In this document: piece after piece, positions 33,595-42,008 of the stretch | Layout of the letters: the number at the start of each line of letters is the position of its first letter | Numbering within the stretch: position 1 is the first letter of the stretch | Assembly: GCA_963847735.1 (NCBI GenBank) | Contig: CAWKAV010000030.1 | Coordinates: forward strand, 18,619-82,618 | DNA: 64,000 bases | DNA from: CAWKAV01 sp963847735 | GTDB lineage: Bacteria; Desulfobacterota; Desulfuromonadia; Desulfuromonadales; BM103 | Direction of reading: 5' to 3' | Made by a program: the position numbers and the translations under genes | The notes under the pieces: model-generated | Database searches by the model: none | What the model was told of the DNA's origin: nothing | Seen by the model: the letters and a program-made list of their open reading frames with translations, nothing else

Positions 33595-34817
33595 TAATCG
33601 GTCCCCTTGTCCGCAACATTCATTGCATTATCCCAGATCAACCTCGGGTCAAAACTATGGGCGGCATACATCGTGAAAACAACGACCGCAGCAAAAAAAG
33701 AGGCCCCGATACCCGGCCGGATAGTTGACAGGCTATCCAGGCTGACTATGGCGGAGAGGATGCCGACCAGGAAGATATCGACCATGGACCATGAGCCAAC
33801 GGTTTCGGTGATTCTGTACAATCTGGCTCTGTCCTGCGGCCGCCAGCGAGAACCCTTCTGGACGGTGATCAGCAGAAAACTGAGGGTAATCAATTTCATG
33901 ATGGGGATGACGATGCTGGCAATAAACACGATCATCGCCAGACCCCACAGGCCACTTTCAATCAAGTGTAATATGCCACTCAATATGGTGTTGGGTTCAC
34001 CCTGTCCAAATCGAATGACCGTCATGATCGGGTAGATGTTGGCGGGGATGATAAGAATCATTGCCGTGACCAGCAGCGCCCAGGTGCGGATGATACTGTT
34101 TTGTTTGCGGCGATGTACTGGTGCTGTACATCTGGGGCATACATCCAGGCCAGGTCTAGCAGTGCTCAGCAACCCGCAGGTATGGCAATTCAGTAAATTT
34201 TCCGGATGACTGATGTCGGGCACCTGGTATTTAAAATGAGCCCATAACACTTCCGGATTGAAGCTCGCCCGTGCCGCAGCAAAGCTGACCAGCAATCCAA
34301 TCAGCGCATAAAGTGAAATTCCGGGAATGACATTGGCAAGGTCCTGTAATTTAACAATCGAGATGAGTACTCCGAGCATGAACACGCTGACCAGGCTCCA
34401 GGGGTTGATGGCCGCAAGTATTCGGTACACCAACCCCATTGCCGGGGGAACATAACCCATCCTGATCGGGATCATTAAGTAAAGCATCCCTGTGATGGTC
34501 AAGAAAGGAAAGCCGATACTGGTGAGAAAGATCAGTACGCCCAGTTCTCCCATCCCCATCCGGTACATGGCCAGGCCGCCCGACAAAAGTATATTCTGCT
34601 CCACCCGGCCGCCCAGTTCCAAAGACAAAAACGGAAAGGTGTTGGCAATGATAAACAGCATCAATGCTGTTAGATATAATGCGATGCCATAATCAAGGTT
34701 GTCGGGGACGTAACGATACAGCAGCGCGCCGCAACGCTGGCAATTGGCCTTTCCAGAAGACACAATGGGTTCGTAGCGGTAGAGGTGGTCACATTCGTGA
34801 CAGGCAATGATTTTCAT
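33594..34817 (-). CDS. pqiA: Paraquat-inducible protein A-type membrane protein
   Basis: 407 aa from the ATG at 34817; a GTG at 34835 is also in frame. Two repeated PqiA units, each headed by a zinc ribbon (CHECDHLY...CQRCGALLY at the N-terminus and CHTCGLLS...CPRCTAPVH near 215-245) followed by four membrane helices. Inner-membrane partner of the MCE protein encoded immediately downstream with a one-base overlap. The companion pqiC lipoprotein of enterobacteria is not present; a LolA-like gene and an MMPL pump follow instead. Confidence 0.9.
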   Translation of the reverse strand: MKIIACHECDHLYRYEPIVSSGKANCQRCGALLYRYVPDNLDYGIALYLTALMLFIIANTFPFLSLELGGRVEQNILLSGGLAMYRMGMGELGVLIFLTSIGFPFLTITGMLYLMIPIRMGYVPPAMGLVYRILAAINPWSLVSVFMLGVLISIVKLQDLANVIPGISLYALIGLLVSFAAARASFNPEVLWAHFKYQVPDISHPENLLNCHTCGLLSTARPGLDVCPRCTAPVHRRKQNSIIRTWALLVTAMILIIPANIYPIMTVIRFGQGEPNTILSGILHLIESGLWGLAMIVFIASIVIPIMKLITLSFLLITVQKGSRWRPQDRARLYRITETVGSWSMVDIFLVGILSAIVSLDSLSTIRPGIGASFFAAVVVFTMYAAHSFDPRLIWDNAMNVADKGTD

Positions 34818-35096
34818 CTTCGGACTTAAAGACACAAGCCATCTCTAACTGATTGTTGGTTCATATTGTCAGCCTTGATCGCAGAAACAATCCCTCCGGT
34901 CGATTGGCTGATCCAAAATTGACCGCTTCTCTCTTCTAACTCAAGCTTAAGACCATGTCAAACGCAATCCCGGCCTGTAAACCAATATAACACCTTAAAA
35001 CCATTATGAATCTTGCGATTATATACAGGCAGGCCTCTACACGTCACTCACGGTGTGATTGACAGATTGCAGAAGAGGAGAGCCCCGGAGGCAGGT

Positions 35097-35480
35097 TTAA
35101 AACAAAAGCTTGTGCCGCACGTTTTTCGGCGCATGGGCGCCGATCGAGGCGATGATGAAGGCCAGCAGTACGGTTGCAGTCGGAGGCAGGAAGCTGTGAT
35201 ATGCAGCACCGAGAAGAAGGACCTTCACTACAGTGATCATGCCGGCCAGTTCCCTGAAAATCTGGCGGTGCCGCCACCATTCGGTTCCGAGCAGCAGCCC
35301 GCCACTGACCAGTGCAATCGACATGTACATCATTGGCGGGCCGGGAATGATATCGAGAAGGTAGGCAGCAAGAAAAACCGCCGCCCCGATCTGGTGTGCC
35401 GCCCTGATCAGGATGGAAAAATTCAGAGCCCAGTAGGGGCGGTCGCCGATTCTGCCTGTCTTTGAGTGGTTGTCACGCAT
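35097..35480 (-). CDS. Small integral membrane protein
   Basis: 127 aa from the ATG at 35480, which overlaps the end of the Rrf2 gene by 8 bp. A longer open frame upstream only shadows the regulator. Three or four hydrophobic helices follow a short charged N-terminus (RDNHSKTGR), for example AAVFLAAYLLDIIPGPPMMYMSIALV and TATVLLAFIIASIGAHA. No family was recognised. Coupling to an Rrf2 regulator suggests it belongs to that regulator's response. Confidence 0.65.
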   Translation of the reverse strand: MRDNHSKTGRIGDRPYWALNFSILIRAAHQIGAAVFLAAYLLDIIPGPPMMYMSIALVSGGLLLGTEWWRHRQIFRELAGMITVVKVLLLGAAYHSFLPPTATVLLAFIIASIGAHAPKNVRHKLLF

Positions 35481-35898
35481 GGAGTTTTTCGCGTCGGCGC
35501 GAACTGCTGAGAGCCGTTTCCAGGGTGATGGTGTCCAGGACCGCCCTGGTGAGCTCATCGATTTCACGGCTGACGTTCTGCAGTTCTTCAATGATGGAGC
35601 TGCCTGCCAGACTTTCGGGTGTGGGCGTATCGAGCTCAGGTTCCAGAGTTTCAAACAGTTCGATAACATCAAGCAGCGTCGTGCGATTAATGATCCCGAT
35701 AAAACGATAGCCACCGCCTGCGCCACGCACAGCCTGCACCAGTTTCGAGCGCACCAGCGTACGCAGAATTTTTGCCAGATGGTGGGTGGAGATGCCGTAT
35801 TTATCTGCAATGTCGGCGGCCGAGAGCTGCCGCTGAGGGTCACTGGCCAGCTCCAGTACCGCATAAAGTGCAAACAGGCTCGCCTTTTGAATTCTCAT
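35473..35898 (-). CDS. Rrf2-family transcriptional regulator
   Basis: 141 aa. Winged helix-turn-helix of the Rrf2 type: YAVLELASDPQRQLSAADIADKYGISTHHLAKILRTLVRSKLV spans about 12-54, followed by the GAGGGYRF wing at about 59-66. The three cluster-ligand Cys of IscR/NsrR are absent (no Cys in the protein), so it is not an Fe-S sensor of that type and must read another signal. It forms a two-gene unit with the overlapping membrane protein. Confidence 0.88.
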   Translation of the reverse strand: MRIQKASLFALYAVLELASDPQRQLSAADIADKYGISTHHLAKILRTLVRSKLVQAVRGAGGGYRFIGIINRTTLLDVIELFETLEPELDTPTPESLAGSSIIEELQNVSREIDELTRAVLDTITLETALSSSRRREKLHA

Positions 35899-35922
35899 AA
35901 TGTGATCCCGGGGGTGAGCGTG

Positions 35923-36375
35923 TTAAACATCATCAAGCAGTTTTTCGAGTTCAATGTAGCGACCCGTCCGCAGACCCTGGCTGCGGAAAAACGACAGGGT
36001 CAGCTTGTTCTCACGGTCTACCATGGTTCGAACGGTCGACACGCCGGCTTGTTTGAGGCGATGGCACATCTCCGACAGCATAAGCTGGCCGATCCCTCTC
36101 TCACGGGACTTTGGTGACACGCTCAGGGCGAATACCCAGCCGCATGGCGGCGAGCCAAATTCCCAGGCACGCACTTCGCCGACGATAAAACCGGTGACTT
36201 CAGCGCCGGATTCGGCGACCAGGAAAAAACCGCCCTCCCTGCCGGTTGTAACGTAACGGTCAAAGATACCGCGCCAATAGGCCGGCTTTTCTTCGACGAT
36301 GCCATCAAGGTCCAGTTCGATCACGGCGTCAAAGTCATCCGGTACGGCATTTCGTATGATGGTTTGATTTGTCAT
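35923..36375 (-). CDS. GNAT-family N-acetyltransferase
   Basis: 150 aa. The central GNAT motif A is VFALSVSPKSRERGIGQLMLSEMCHRL near residues 81-107, containing the R-x-x-G-x-G acetyl-CoA site (RERGIG). The N-terminal IRNAVPDDFDAVIELD is the usual first strand and helix, and ENKLTLSFFRSQGLR is the C-terminal motif B. The layout resembles RimI-like protein acetyltransferases; the acceptor is unknown. It lies 24 bp upstream of the Rrf2 gene. Confidence 0.87.
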   Translation of the reverse strand: MTNQTIIRNAVPDDFDAVIELDLDGIVEEKPAYWRGIFDRYVTTGREGGFFLVAESGAEVTGFIVGEVRAWEFGSPPCGWVFALSVSPKSRERGIGQLMLSEMCHRLKQAGVSTVRTMVDRENKLTLSFFRSQGLRTGRYIELEKLLDDV

Positions 36376-36498
36376 AATAAAATCCGGGAGATCAAAAATC
36401 TGTTATTTCGGTATTGTGGTACCATAATTAACGCTTGTCATACAAGCCCTTTCCTTGAATATTCATGCATGCAATACAGGTGAGGTACATGACAAAAA

Positions 36499-37584
36499 CT
36501 AGATAAGCCGCTCCATCATCTCGCGTGCCGCTGCTTCGACCCCATCCTTGCCATAGTGGCGGTAGATCTGATCCAGTAATTTCCTGGCATTGCCATTTGT
36601 CCTGTGATGGTCGAGGTCTGAGAGTTTCTCCAGCATGCCGGCCCGTCGAGCGACCTGAAAGAGTTCACGGTCCTCTCTCGGCAGAGCAAGAAAGGCGTCG
36701 ATGACACCAAGCAATCTGTCTTTGTCCTGCGGCAGGCTCCCTTCAAGCTCTCCCAGCAGATTGAGGATGTGATCGCTGGCAATTTTGGAACCATCAACCC
36801 GCAGCGCATCAATAAACGTGCGAATCTCAGTGACGATCTCTATATCGTCAAGTCTCGTCAACCTGCCGGAAGAGAACTCCTCCCAGAGTGGGAGGCTGGG
36901 GCCGAGACATACGGTGCGCAATCTGATGAAGTCCGGGTTAATTTCATTGAGGACGCGAGCAGAGTCTGTGGCATGCCCTTCGCTGAACTCACGGCCGCCA
37001 AGCCCCGGCATAATGTATTCACTGAGCTCTATGCCGGCCTCGACAACCCGCCTGCCGGCACGGATATGGACATCTGCCGTGGCTCCTTTTTTGACGATCT
37101 CAAGCAGGGGGTCGTGGCCGCTCTCCATGCCGATGTGGATGCGGGTAAGGCCAAGCGACCGGTAGGAGACAAGGTCTTCAACCGAGCGGCTGGCCATGGT
37201 CCTGGATCGGGCGTAACTGGTAATCCTGGTGACCTCCGGAAAGCGTTCGTGCAAGTGGCTGAGGATGCGGCGAACGGCGTCGGGTTTCATGGCGAGAGAG
37301 TCGCCATCCTGAAGGAAGGCCGTCGTGCCGCCACGGCTCAGGGCGTTCTCAACCATCCAGCCGTATTGGTCGTGGACACGTCTGCCGCTCCTGATCTCGT
37401 CCCTGATCCGCGCCATGGCGTCGATATCAGCCATGACTTCGGCAACATCACGGATTTCAAAGGCAAGTTTGCGGTAGGAGCGGCAAAAGCCGCATTTGTT
37501 CCAGGGGCAGCCGCGTGTCAGGCGAATCAGATAACTGCCTGCTTCGCTGGGTGGCCGTATAGGGCCTGTTTCGAAAATATTCAT
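36499..37584 (-). CDS. Radical SAM protein (COG1032-like, CX4CX2C cluster motif)
   Basis: 361 aa. The cluster motif is RGCPWNKCGFC with cysteines at 26, 31 and 34, i.e. C-X4-C-X2-C instead of the usual X3. This spacing occurs in a known branch of such proteins. The barrel continues with TTAFLQDGDSLAMK near 90, RIHIGMESGHDPLLEIVKKG near 148-167 and YIMPGLGGREFS near 190. No B12-binding domain precedes it. The C-terminal 90 residues are helical. Substrate unknown; it stands alone between GNAT and an intergenic region. Confidence 0.85.
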   Translation of the reverse strand: MNIFETGPIRPPSEAGSYLIRLTRGCPWNKCGFCRSYRKLAFEIRDVAEVMADIDAMARIRDEIRSGRRVHDQYGWMVENALSRGGTTAFLQDGDSLAMKPDAVRRILSHLHERFPEVTRITSYARSRTMASRSVEDLVSYRSLGLTRIHIGMESGHDPLLEIVKKGATADVHIRAGRRVVEAGIELSEYIMPGLGGREFSEGHATDSARVLNEINPDFIRLRTVCLGPSLPLWEEFSSGRLTRLDDIEIVTEIRTFIDALRVDGSKIASDHILNLLGELEGSLPQDKDRLLGVIDAFLALPREDRELFQVARRAGMLEKLSDLDHHRTNGNARKLLDQIYRHYGKDGVEAAAREMMERLI

Positions 37585-37971
37585 TTTGTAACCGTTATGG
37601 CTCGTTGAAGGTTATGGTTACGTGGGACTTATGTCGCGGCGGGCTGGTGTGCTGTCGCGAGTTGGTGTCCTGGTCCCTCTAAGTTAAAGTCATCCTGTCC
37701 AGGATGCAAGTCAAGCTGTTCTGTTATGCAGCACTGATCGGAGGGGTCGTTAGCCTCGGCGGCCTGTTTGATGGGGATACCGGACATAATGTGGTTATGA
37801 CAGCAGCTTCATTACCTTCTTTTCTCATGATGTTATAATGACTTCAACACGATCAGTCTCATGTTGTTGCTGTCCTTTGGCGGGAGAAAATGGAGTCTCG
37901 AAAAACTCAGTGACATTGTTTTTGAAAATGATATGGTGATGTCTTTTTTACTCCACTCATAGGAGTTATTT
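37585..37971. other. Intergenic region without a convincing gene
   Basis: 387 bp, more AT-rich toward its right end. It holds a 44-codon frame at 37704-37838 encoding a hydrophobic peptide, but its ATG has no properly spaced ribosome site, so it is not called. The right end provides a leader with AGGAG for the small secreted protein gene at 37972. Promoters for the leftward radical SAM gene and the rightward gene must both lie here, but no clear pair of boxes was found. Confidence 0.4.
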
Positions 37972-38277
37972 ATGAAAATTGGTTTGCTGATCGGTAAAAT
38001 ATTGATGATTGCAGCTTTGGGACTCCCCTTGGTTGCGATTACCTCCCCCGTAGATGCAGATGAATTGTCCGACTCTTTTTACAGCAAAGATGGCATCATT
38101 TACCCACACACTGGTGACTCCACTCAGGTAATTTTCCATACTCCACCTCATATCACAGATTTCTTGACTCCCGGATCGTTCCTCGGCGTCCTTCCGGAAG
38201 ACTGCAAGCCTGCCAGTCATGGCACTATTGGATTCCTTCTCAGGGAGGTGCATAATGGACTGCCCGTTTCCAGGTGA
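37972..38277 (+). CDS. Small secreted protein, possibly frame-disrupted
   Basis: 101 aa with a good ribosome site (AGGAG, seven bases before ATG) and an obvious signal peptide (MKIGLLIGKILMIAALGLPL, cleavage near VDADE). The mature part begins DELSDSFYSKDGIIYP and has no recognised domain. After about residue 60 composition changes, and Trp/Tyr-rich coding (HWQDEYWHLVDKDIYD) appears in another frame around 38304-38351. A downstream frameshift is therefore suspected. Function unknown. Confidence 0.45.
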   Translation: MKIGLLIGKILMIAALGLPLVAITSPVDADELSDSFYSKDGIIYPHTGDSTQVIFHTPPHITDFLTPGSFLGVLPEDCKPASHGTIGFLLREVHNGLPVSR

Positions 38278-38515
38278 TCGGTATGAAATCATGACCTCTT
38301 TCTCGGGACACACTGGCAAGACGAATACTGGCATCTTGTTGACAAAGATATTTATGACGCTTCATCATCAACGAAGTGTTGGCCACCTGGATCAATTCCG
38401 GGTGGCCATTTATTATTTGTCCGGGTATTCTGGATGACTCTGGACCATTGATCAAATCAATCAATAGACCGCTTTAAACCGCGCCTGCCGGCAACGTATG
38501 TGTGTAGTTGAACGG

Positions 38516-39277
38516 TTACTTCCCCTGTTTCATCCAGTTGCCGAGGTTTTCAGACAACTTCTCGTTCGTCCCCTCAAGAAATCGATTCTGAAAAATTGCA
38601 TCGTCACCAAACACGGCGAACTCCCCTTTGCCAATCTTGCCGGTAACCAGAACAGCGAACTCCTGCACGGCATCATTGCCAGACAGCAGCTGGTCGCGGT
38701 TGAGATCGACCCACGCCATGGGACCGGTACTGGCAATTGTATAAACGCTCTCATGAAGAGGCAGCAGCGGCCAGCCTCCGTACAGTGAAAAGAATTCCAA
38801 ATTCCTGGTCAGGGGATGCTCCTTGAAATTGGAAACCTTGAAATTGAGAGGTTGGCCGTCAAGGACCAGAGATTCATCCCCCTCCCGAACAACACCGTTG
38901 GCGTAGCTGACCCCAAGTTTTGTGAGTAAAGGCGAAAGGGGAGAAGCAATGTGCAGCATAACCACCAAGCGTCCGCCGTTGCGCAAGAAGTCGCCGACAG
39001 CCGCGAGTTCGGTTCCGGAGAGAGGTTTGAATGCGCCGGAGATAACTAGCGCATCGAATTCTGACAGCAAGTCAGGGGTCAGAGGATCGTGTGTCGCGTT
39101 GACCTGCCATCCGTCGCCATGAAGTATGCCCGCCAGTCGACTCAACTGCAGTTCACCTTGGTTTTCGATTGTAAAAGCCTGGCCGTGGCCCTGGTCAAAA
39201 ATGACCCGGGGAGCACCAGCCTGGCTCAGGTTGGGGAAGAACAGGCAAACCAACATGAAAATATGGATCAGACGCAT
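38516..39277 (-). CDS. Exported protein with a class I glutamine amidotransferase-like fold (DUF4350-like)
   Basis: 253 aa with a signal peptide ending near NLSQAG (residue 21). The mature protein starts PRVIFDQGHGQAFTIENQGE and has FDALVISGAFKPLSG and RNGGRLVVMLHIASPLSPLL, the alternating strand/loop pattern of periplasmic DUF4350/ThuA-like domains. No nucleophile Cys is seen in the elbow, so a binding rather than amidotransferase role is likely. Single gene on the minus strand, probably with its own promoter. Confidence 0.6.
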   Translation of the reverse strand: MRLIHIFMLVCLFFPNLSQAGAPRVIFDQGHGQAFTIENQGELQLSRLAGILHGDGWQVNATHDPLTPDLLSEFDALVISGAFKPLSGTELAAVGDFLRNGGRLVVMLHIASPLSPLLTKLGVSYANGVVREGDESLVLDGQPLNFKVSNFKEHPLTRNLEFFSLYGGWPLLPLHESVYTIASTGPMAWVDLNRDQLLSGNDAVQEFAVLVTGKIGKGEFAVFGDDAIFQNRFLEGTNEKLSENLGNWMKQGK

Positions 39278-39507
39278 AACAGAAACCTCTCTCTTTATTG
39301 ATGACTTAAAAAGTCACATATGTTCGTTCGAGACAGCGTTTTTGTCAAGCTCTTTGCAGGATTTTTATACATGATTTGTAGGCATCCATGCTTTATGGTA
39401 GTTGAACAGGATGAGGCAATCGTCCTTATTTTCATGATTTGTCCGTTTCAGCAGAATCGCGAACGACAGCAGAGGGTGTCACTTTTTAGATCCGGGAGCC
39501 AACCGCC

Positions 39508-40419
39508 ATGACAGGTCAGAAAAATACAGGTTTGCCGGGGCATGCCATTATTTTGATGCTCCTGTTATGCTCGCTCTGGGGAGGCAACCTGGCCGCAATA
39601 AAGATCGGCTCGACGATGCTTGCCCCGGTCTTTTCAGCCTTTGTGAGATCAATGGTTGCTGCACTGTTGCTGTTTGTCTGGATGAAAGCACATTCGGTCA
39701 AACTCTTCCCTGACAGAACAACCGCCATCCACGGCATGGTCACCGGATTGCTGTTTGGCCTGGAGTTCGGCTGTATTTATCTCGGTTTGCAATACACCAT
39801 GGCCTCCAGGGGTTATGTTCTTCTTTACACCCACCCGTTTTTTGTCGCCCTGGGAGGTCATTTCCTGCTCAACGACGACAGGCTGTCACCTGGCAAGGTT
39901 GCCGGGTTGCTGCTTGCTTTCAGCGGCGTGGTGATTTTGTTTGCAGGGGATTGGGGGCCGTTAACTGCGCAAACCCTGACCGGCGACCTGCTGCTCCTGT
40001 TGGCTGGGGCTCTGTGGGGCGCCACTACCCTCTACATCAAGAGGTTTATGCCGGGGCGTGCCCAGCCGATGCAGACGCTCTTCTACCAGTTGTTCTTTTC
40101 TTCGCCGATATTGCTGGCGCTCTGTTTCGCCCTCGACAACCAGCTCTGGCGTGGATTCTCCTGGCAGGGCAGCGCTGCGCTCTTTTATCAGTCGGTGATC
40201 ATTGCCTTCGCCAGCTATCTTCTATGGTTTCAACTCCTTCACAAGCACACCGCGAGCCTGTTGACCGCATTTACTTTTCTGACGCCTGTCATGGGCGTTC
40301 TGATCAGCGGAGTACTGATCCTCGGAGAGCCGATGTCGATGACCATGTTGTTGGCACTGGTTGTGGTCTCCATGGGGCTTTTCCTTGCCAATAGACCGCA
40401 GAAAATGCCTCCCGCCTGA
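39508..40419 (+). CDS. EamA/DMT-superfamily permease
   Basis: 303 aa, ten predicted helices in two five-helix EamA halves (about 10-140 and 155-295). The first half begins LLLCSLWGGNLAAIKIGS and the second LLLLLAGALWGATTLYIKR, the two recurring W-G signatures. Members export amino acids, nucleosides or drugs; no substrate can be inferred. It is a single gene, converging on the TatD-radical SAM gene. Confidence 0.88.
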   Translation: MTGQKNTGLPGHAIILMLLLCSLWGGNLAAIKIGSTMLAPVFSAFVRSMVAALLLFVWMKAHSVKLFPDRTTAIHGMVTGLLFGLEFGCIYLGLQYTMASRGYVLLYTHPFFVALGGHFLLNDDRLSPGKVAGLLLAFSGVVILFAGDWGPLTAQTLTGDLLLLLAGALWGATTLYIKRFMPGRAQPMQTLFYQLFFSSPILLALCFALDNQLWRGFSWQGSAALFYQSVIIAFASYLLWFQLLHKHTASLLTAFTFLTPVMGVLISGVLILGEPMSMTMLLALVVVSMGLFLANRPQKMPPA

Positions 40420-40525
40420 GCCAGGGTAATTGTGGAAAAAATGTTTGAACTTAAACATGAAAAAGGGCCAGGGAATTGATTTGTTACGGAATATTTCGTA
40501 GCAGTCGCTCTTGACAGTCGTCAGC

Positions 40526-41917
40526 CTAGCCCACCTCGTTGTAAACCCTCGCGCGGAACTCCACCTGCAGATCATCTGCGACTCTGCGACACGCCTCGAT
40601 GTCAATCCCCGGCAGGGTGACGGCGGTTGCCGTGACCGACGGTATGTGTTTTTTTGCCTCGACCAGGAAGGCCTTCAGCGCGACATAACCCTGTTCACCA
40701 AATTTGGAACGGCAGATTCTCTGGTAGGTGACCGCATCCGGGGCGTTGAGAGAGACACTGATCGAGTCAACCAGCCCGGCCAGTTCCGGCAGGATATTGC
40801 GTCCGTGGACCAGGTTGGCCTGGCCGTCGGTGTTGATGCGGACAGTGATGTTCTTACTCTTCAGGAAGCTTGCAACCTCCTTGACCAGTTCGAGACGCAG
40901 CAGGGGCTCGCCATAGCCGCAAAAAACCACTTCGTCAAAAGATGACGGATCACCGATAGCGGCCAGCACCTCGTCAAGATCTGGCTCTCGCTGCAGGCAG
41001 AGCTGATGCCCCTTGACCGTGAAATCACTGAATTTCGCACAGAAAGTGCAGCTGTTGGTGCAGCGGTTGGTCATGTTGAGGTAGAGGCTGTTGCGGATGA
41101 CGTAGGCAATGCGCGTGCTCTGGTCAACGCTCCCGATGCCGAACAGCCGCCAGGCGTTGAGACTTGTGATGCGGGCAACGTCTTCAAGAGTCAAACCTTT
41201 AACCTCGGCAAGCTTCTCGGCAGTTGCCCGAACAAAAGCTGGTTCGCAGCGTTTGCCACGCCACTCTTGCGGCGCGAGGTAAGGGCAGTCGGTTTCCACG
41301 AGCATGACGTCGATCGGCAGATCTCGGGCGATCTGACGCAGGACGTCATTTTTCGGATAGGTCAAAGGGCCGGCAAATGAGATGTAGAAACCCATCTCAA
41401 CGCATTTGCGTGCCATGTCCAGGTCGCCCGAGAAACAATGCAGCACGCCGCCGATCTCGGCGGCCTTTCCCTCCCGCATAAGCCTGATGATGTCGCCGTG
41501 GGCATCGCGGTCATGGATAATCAGTGGTTTACCGGTGTCTTTGGCCAGCTGGATGTGCCTGCGAAAAGAGGCTTGCTGTTGATCACGCGGTGAACGGTCC
41601 CGGTAATAATCAAGACCTGTCTCACCAACGGCAACAACCTTGTCGACCGCTTCAATCATGCGGGACAGTTCATCGATGGTCTCATCGTTTACGCTGCTGG
41701 CATCGTGAGGGTGAATGCCAACACTGGCGTAAACGTTTGGATAACGCAGGGCGAGGTCGACGCTGGCGCGAGAACTCTCCAGGTCACAACCAACAGTCAG
41801 AATGTGGCCGACATCATTATCTGCGGCCCGTTCAATCACTGCATCCAGTTCGGTTATCAAAGGCTTTGAATCAAGATGGGCGTGGGAGTCAACCAGTGAG
41901 GACTGTAGCTTTTTCAT
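40526..41917 (-). CDS. TatD-family nuclease fused to a radical SAM domain
   Basis: 463 aa. Residues 1-260 are a complete TatD metal-dependent hydrolase with all expected ligands: H12 and H14 (DSHAHLD), E99, H135, H160 (LHCFSG) and D210 (VETDCPYLAP). Residues 275-463 are a compact radical SAM domain with the canonical C-X3-C-X2-C at Cys286, 290 and 293 (NRCTNSCTFC), followed by EVVFCGYGEPLLRLE and VRINTDGQAN. Radical SAM proteins associated with TatD are known in deltaproteobacteria. Here the two are one polypeptide. It lies downstream of metG, on the same strand. Confidence 0.88.
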   Translation of the reverse strand: MKKLQSSLVDSHAHLDSKPLITELDAVIERAADNDVGHILTVGCDLESSRASVDLALRYPNVYASVGIHPHDASSVNDETIDELSRMIEAVDKVVAVGETGLDYYRDRSPRDQQQASFRRHIQLAKDTGKPLIIHDRDAHGDIIRLMREGKAAEIGGVLHCFSGDLDMARKCVEMGFYISFAGPLTYPKNDVLRQIARDLPIDVMLVETDCPYLAPQEWRGKRCEPAFVRATAEKLAEVKGLTLEDVARITSLNAWRLFGIGSVDQSTRIAYVIRNSLYLNMTNRCTNSCTFCAKFSDFTVKGHQLCLQREPDLDEVLAAIGDPSSFDEVVFCGYGEPLLRLELVKEVASFLKSKNITVRINTDGQANLVHGRNILPELAGLVDSISVSLNAPDAVTYQRICRSKFGEQGYVALKAFLVEAKKHIPSVTATAVTLPGIDIEACRRVADDLQVEFRARVYNEVG

Positions 41918-41938
41918 GAAAAATTTCCGTTGCCAGGA

Positions 41939-41996
41939 ACGAGGGACACGGAACGCGAAGATCTTGCAATTGATGGTCTCGTTTCGCGTCCCTCGT
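41939..41996. repeat. Inverted repeat downstream of metG
   Basis: Outer arms ACGAGGGAC/GTCCCTCGT (9 bp, perfect) at 41939-41947 and 41988-41996, and inner CGCGAA/TTCGCG at 41954-41959 and 41983-41988, separated by a bulge. It lies in the gap between metG and the TatD-radical SAM gene. It has no adjacent T-run, so attenuation or mRNA stabilisation is as likely as termination. Confidence 0.4.
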
Positions 41997-42008
41997 CCCG
42001 CTTTCCGG

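Noticed and set aside
37704..37838. 44-codon hydrophobic frame in the intergenic region
   Set aside because: The ATG has no spaced ribosome site and there is no independent support.
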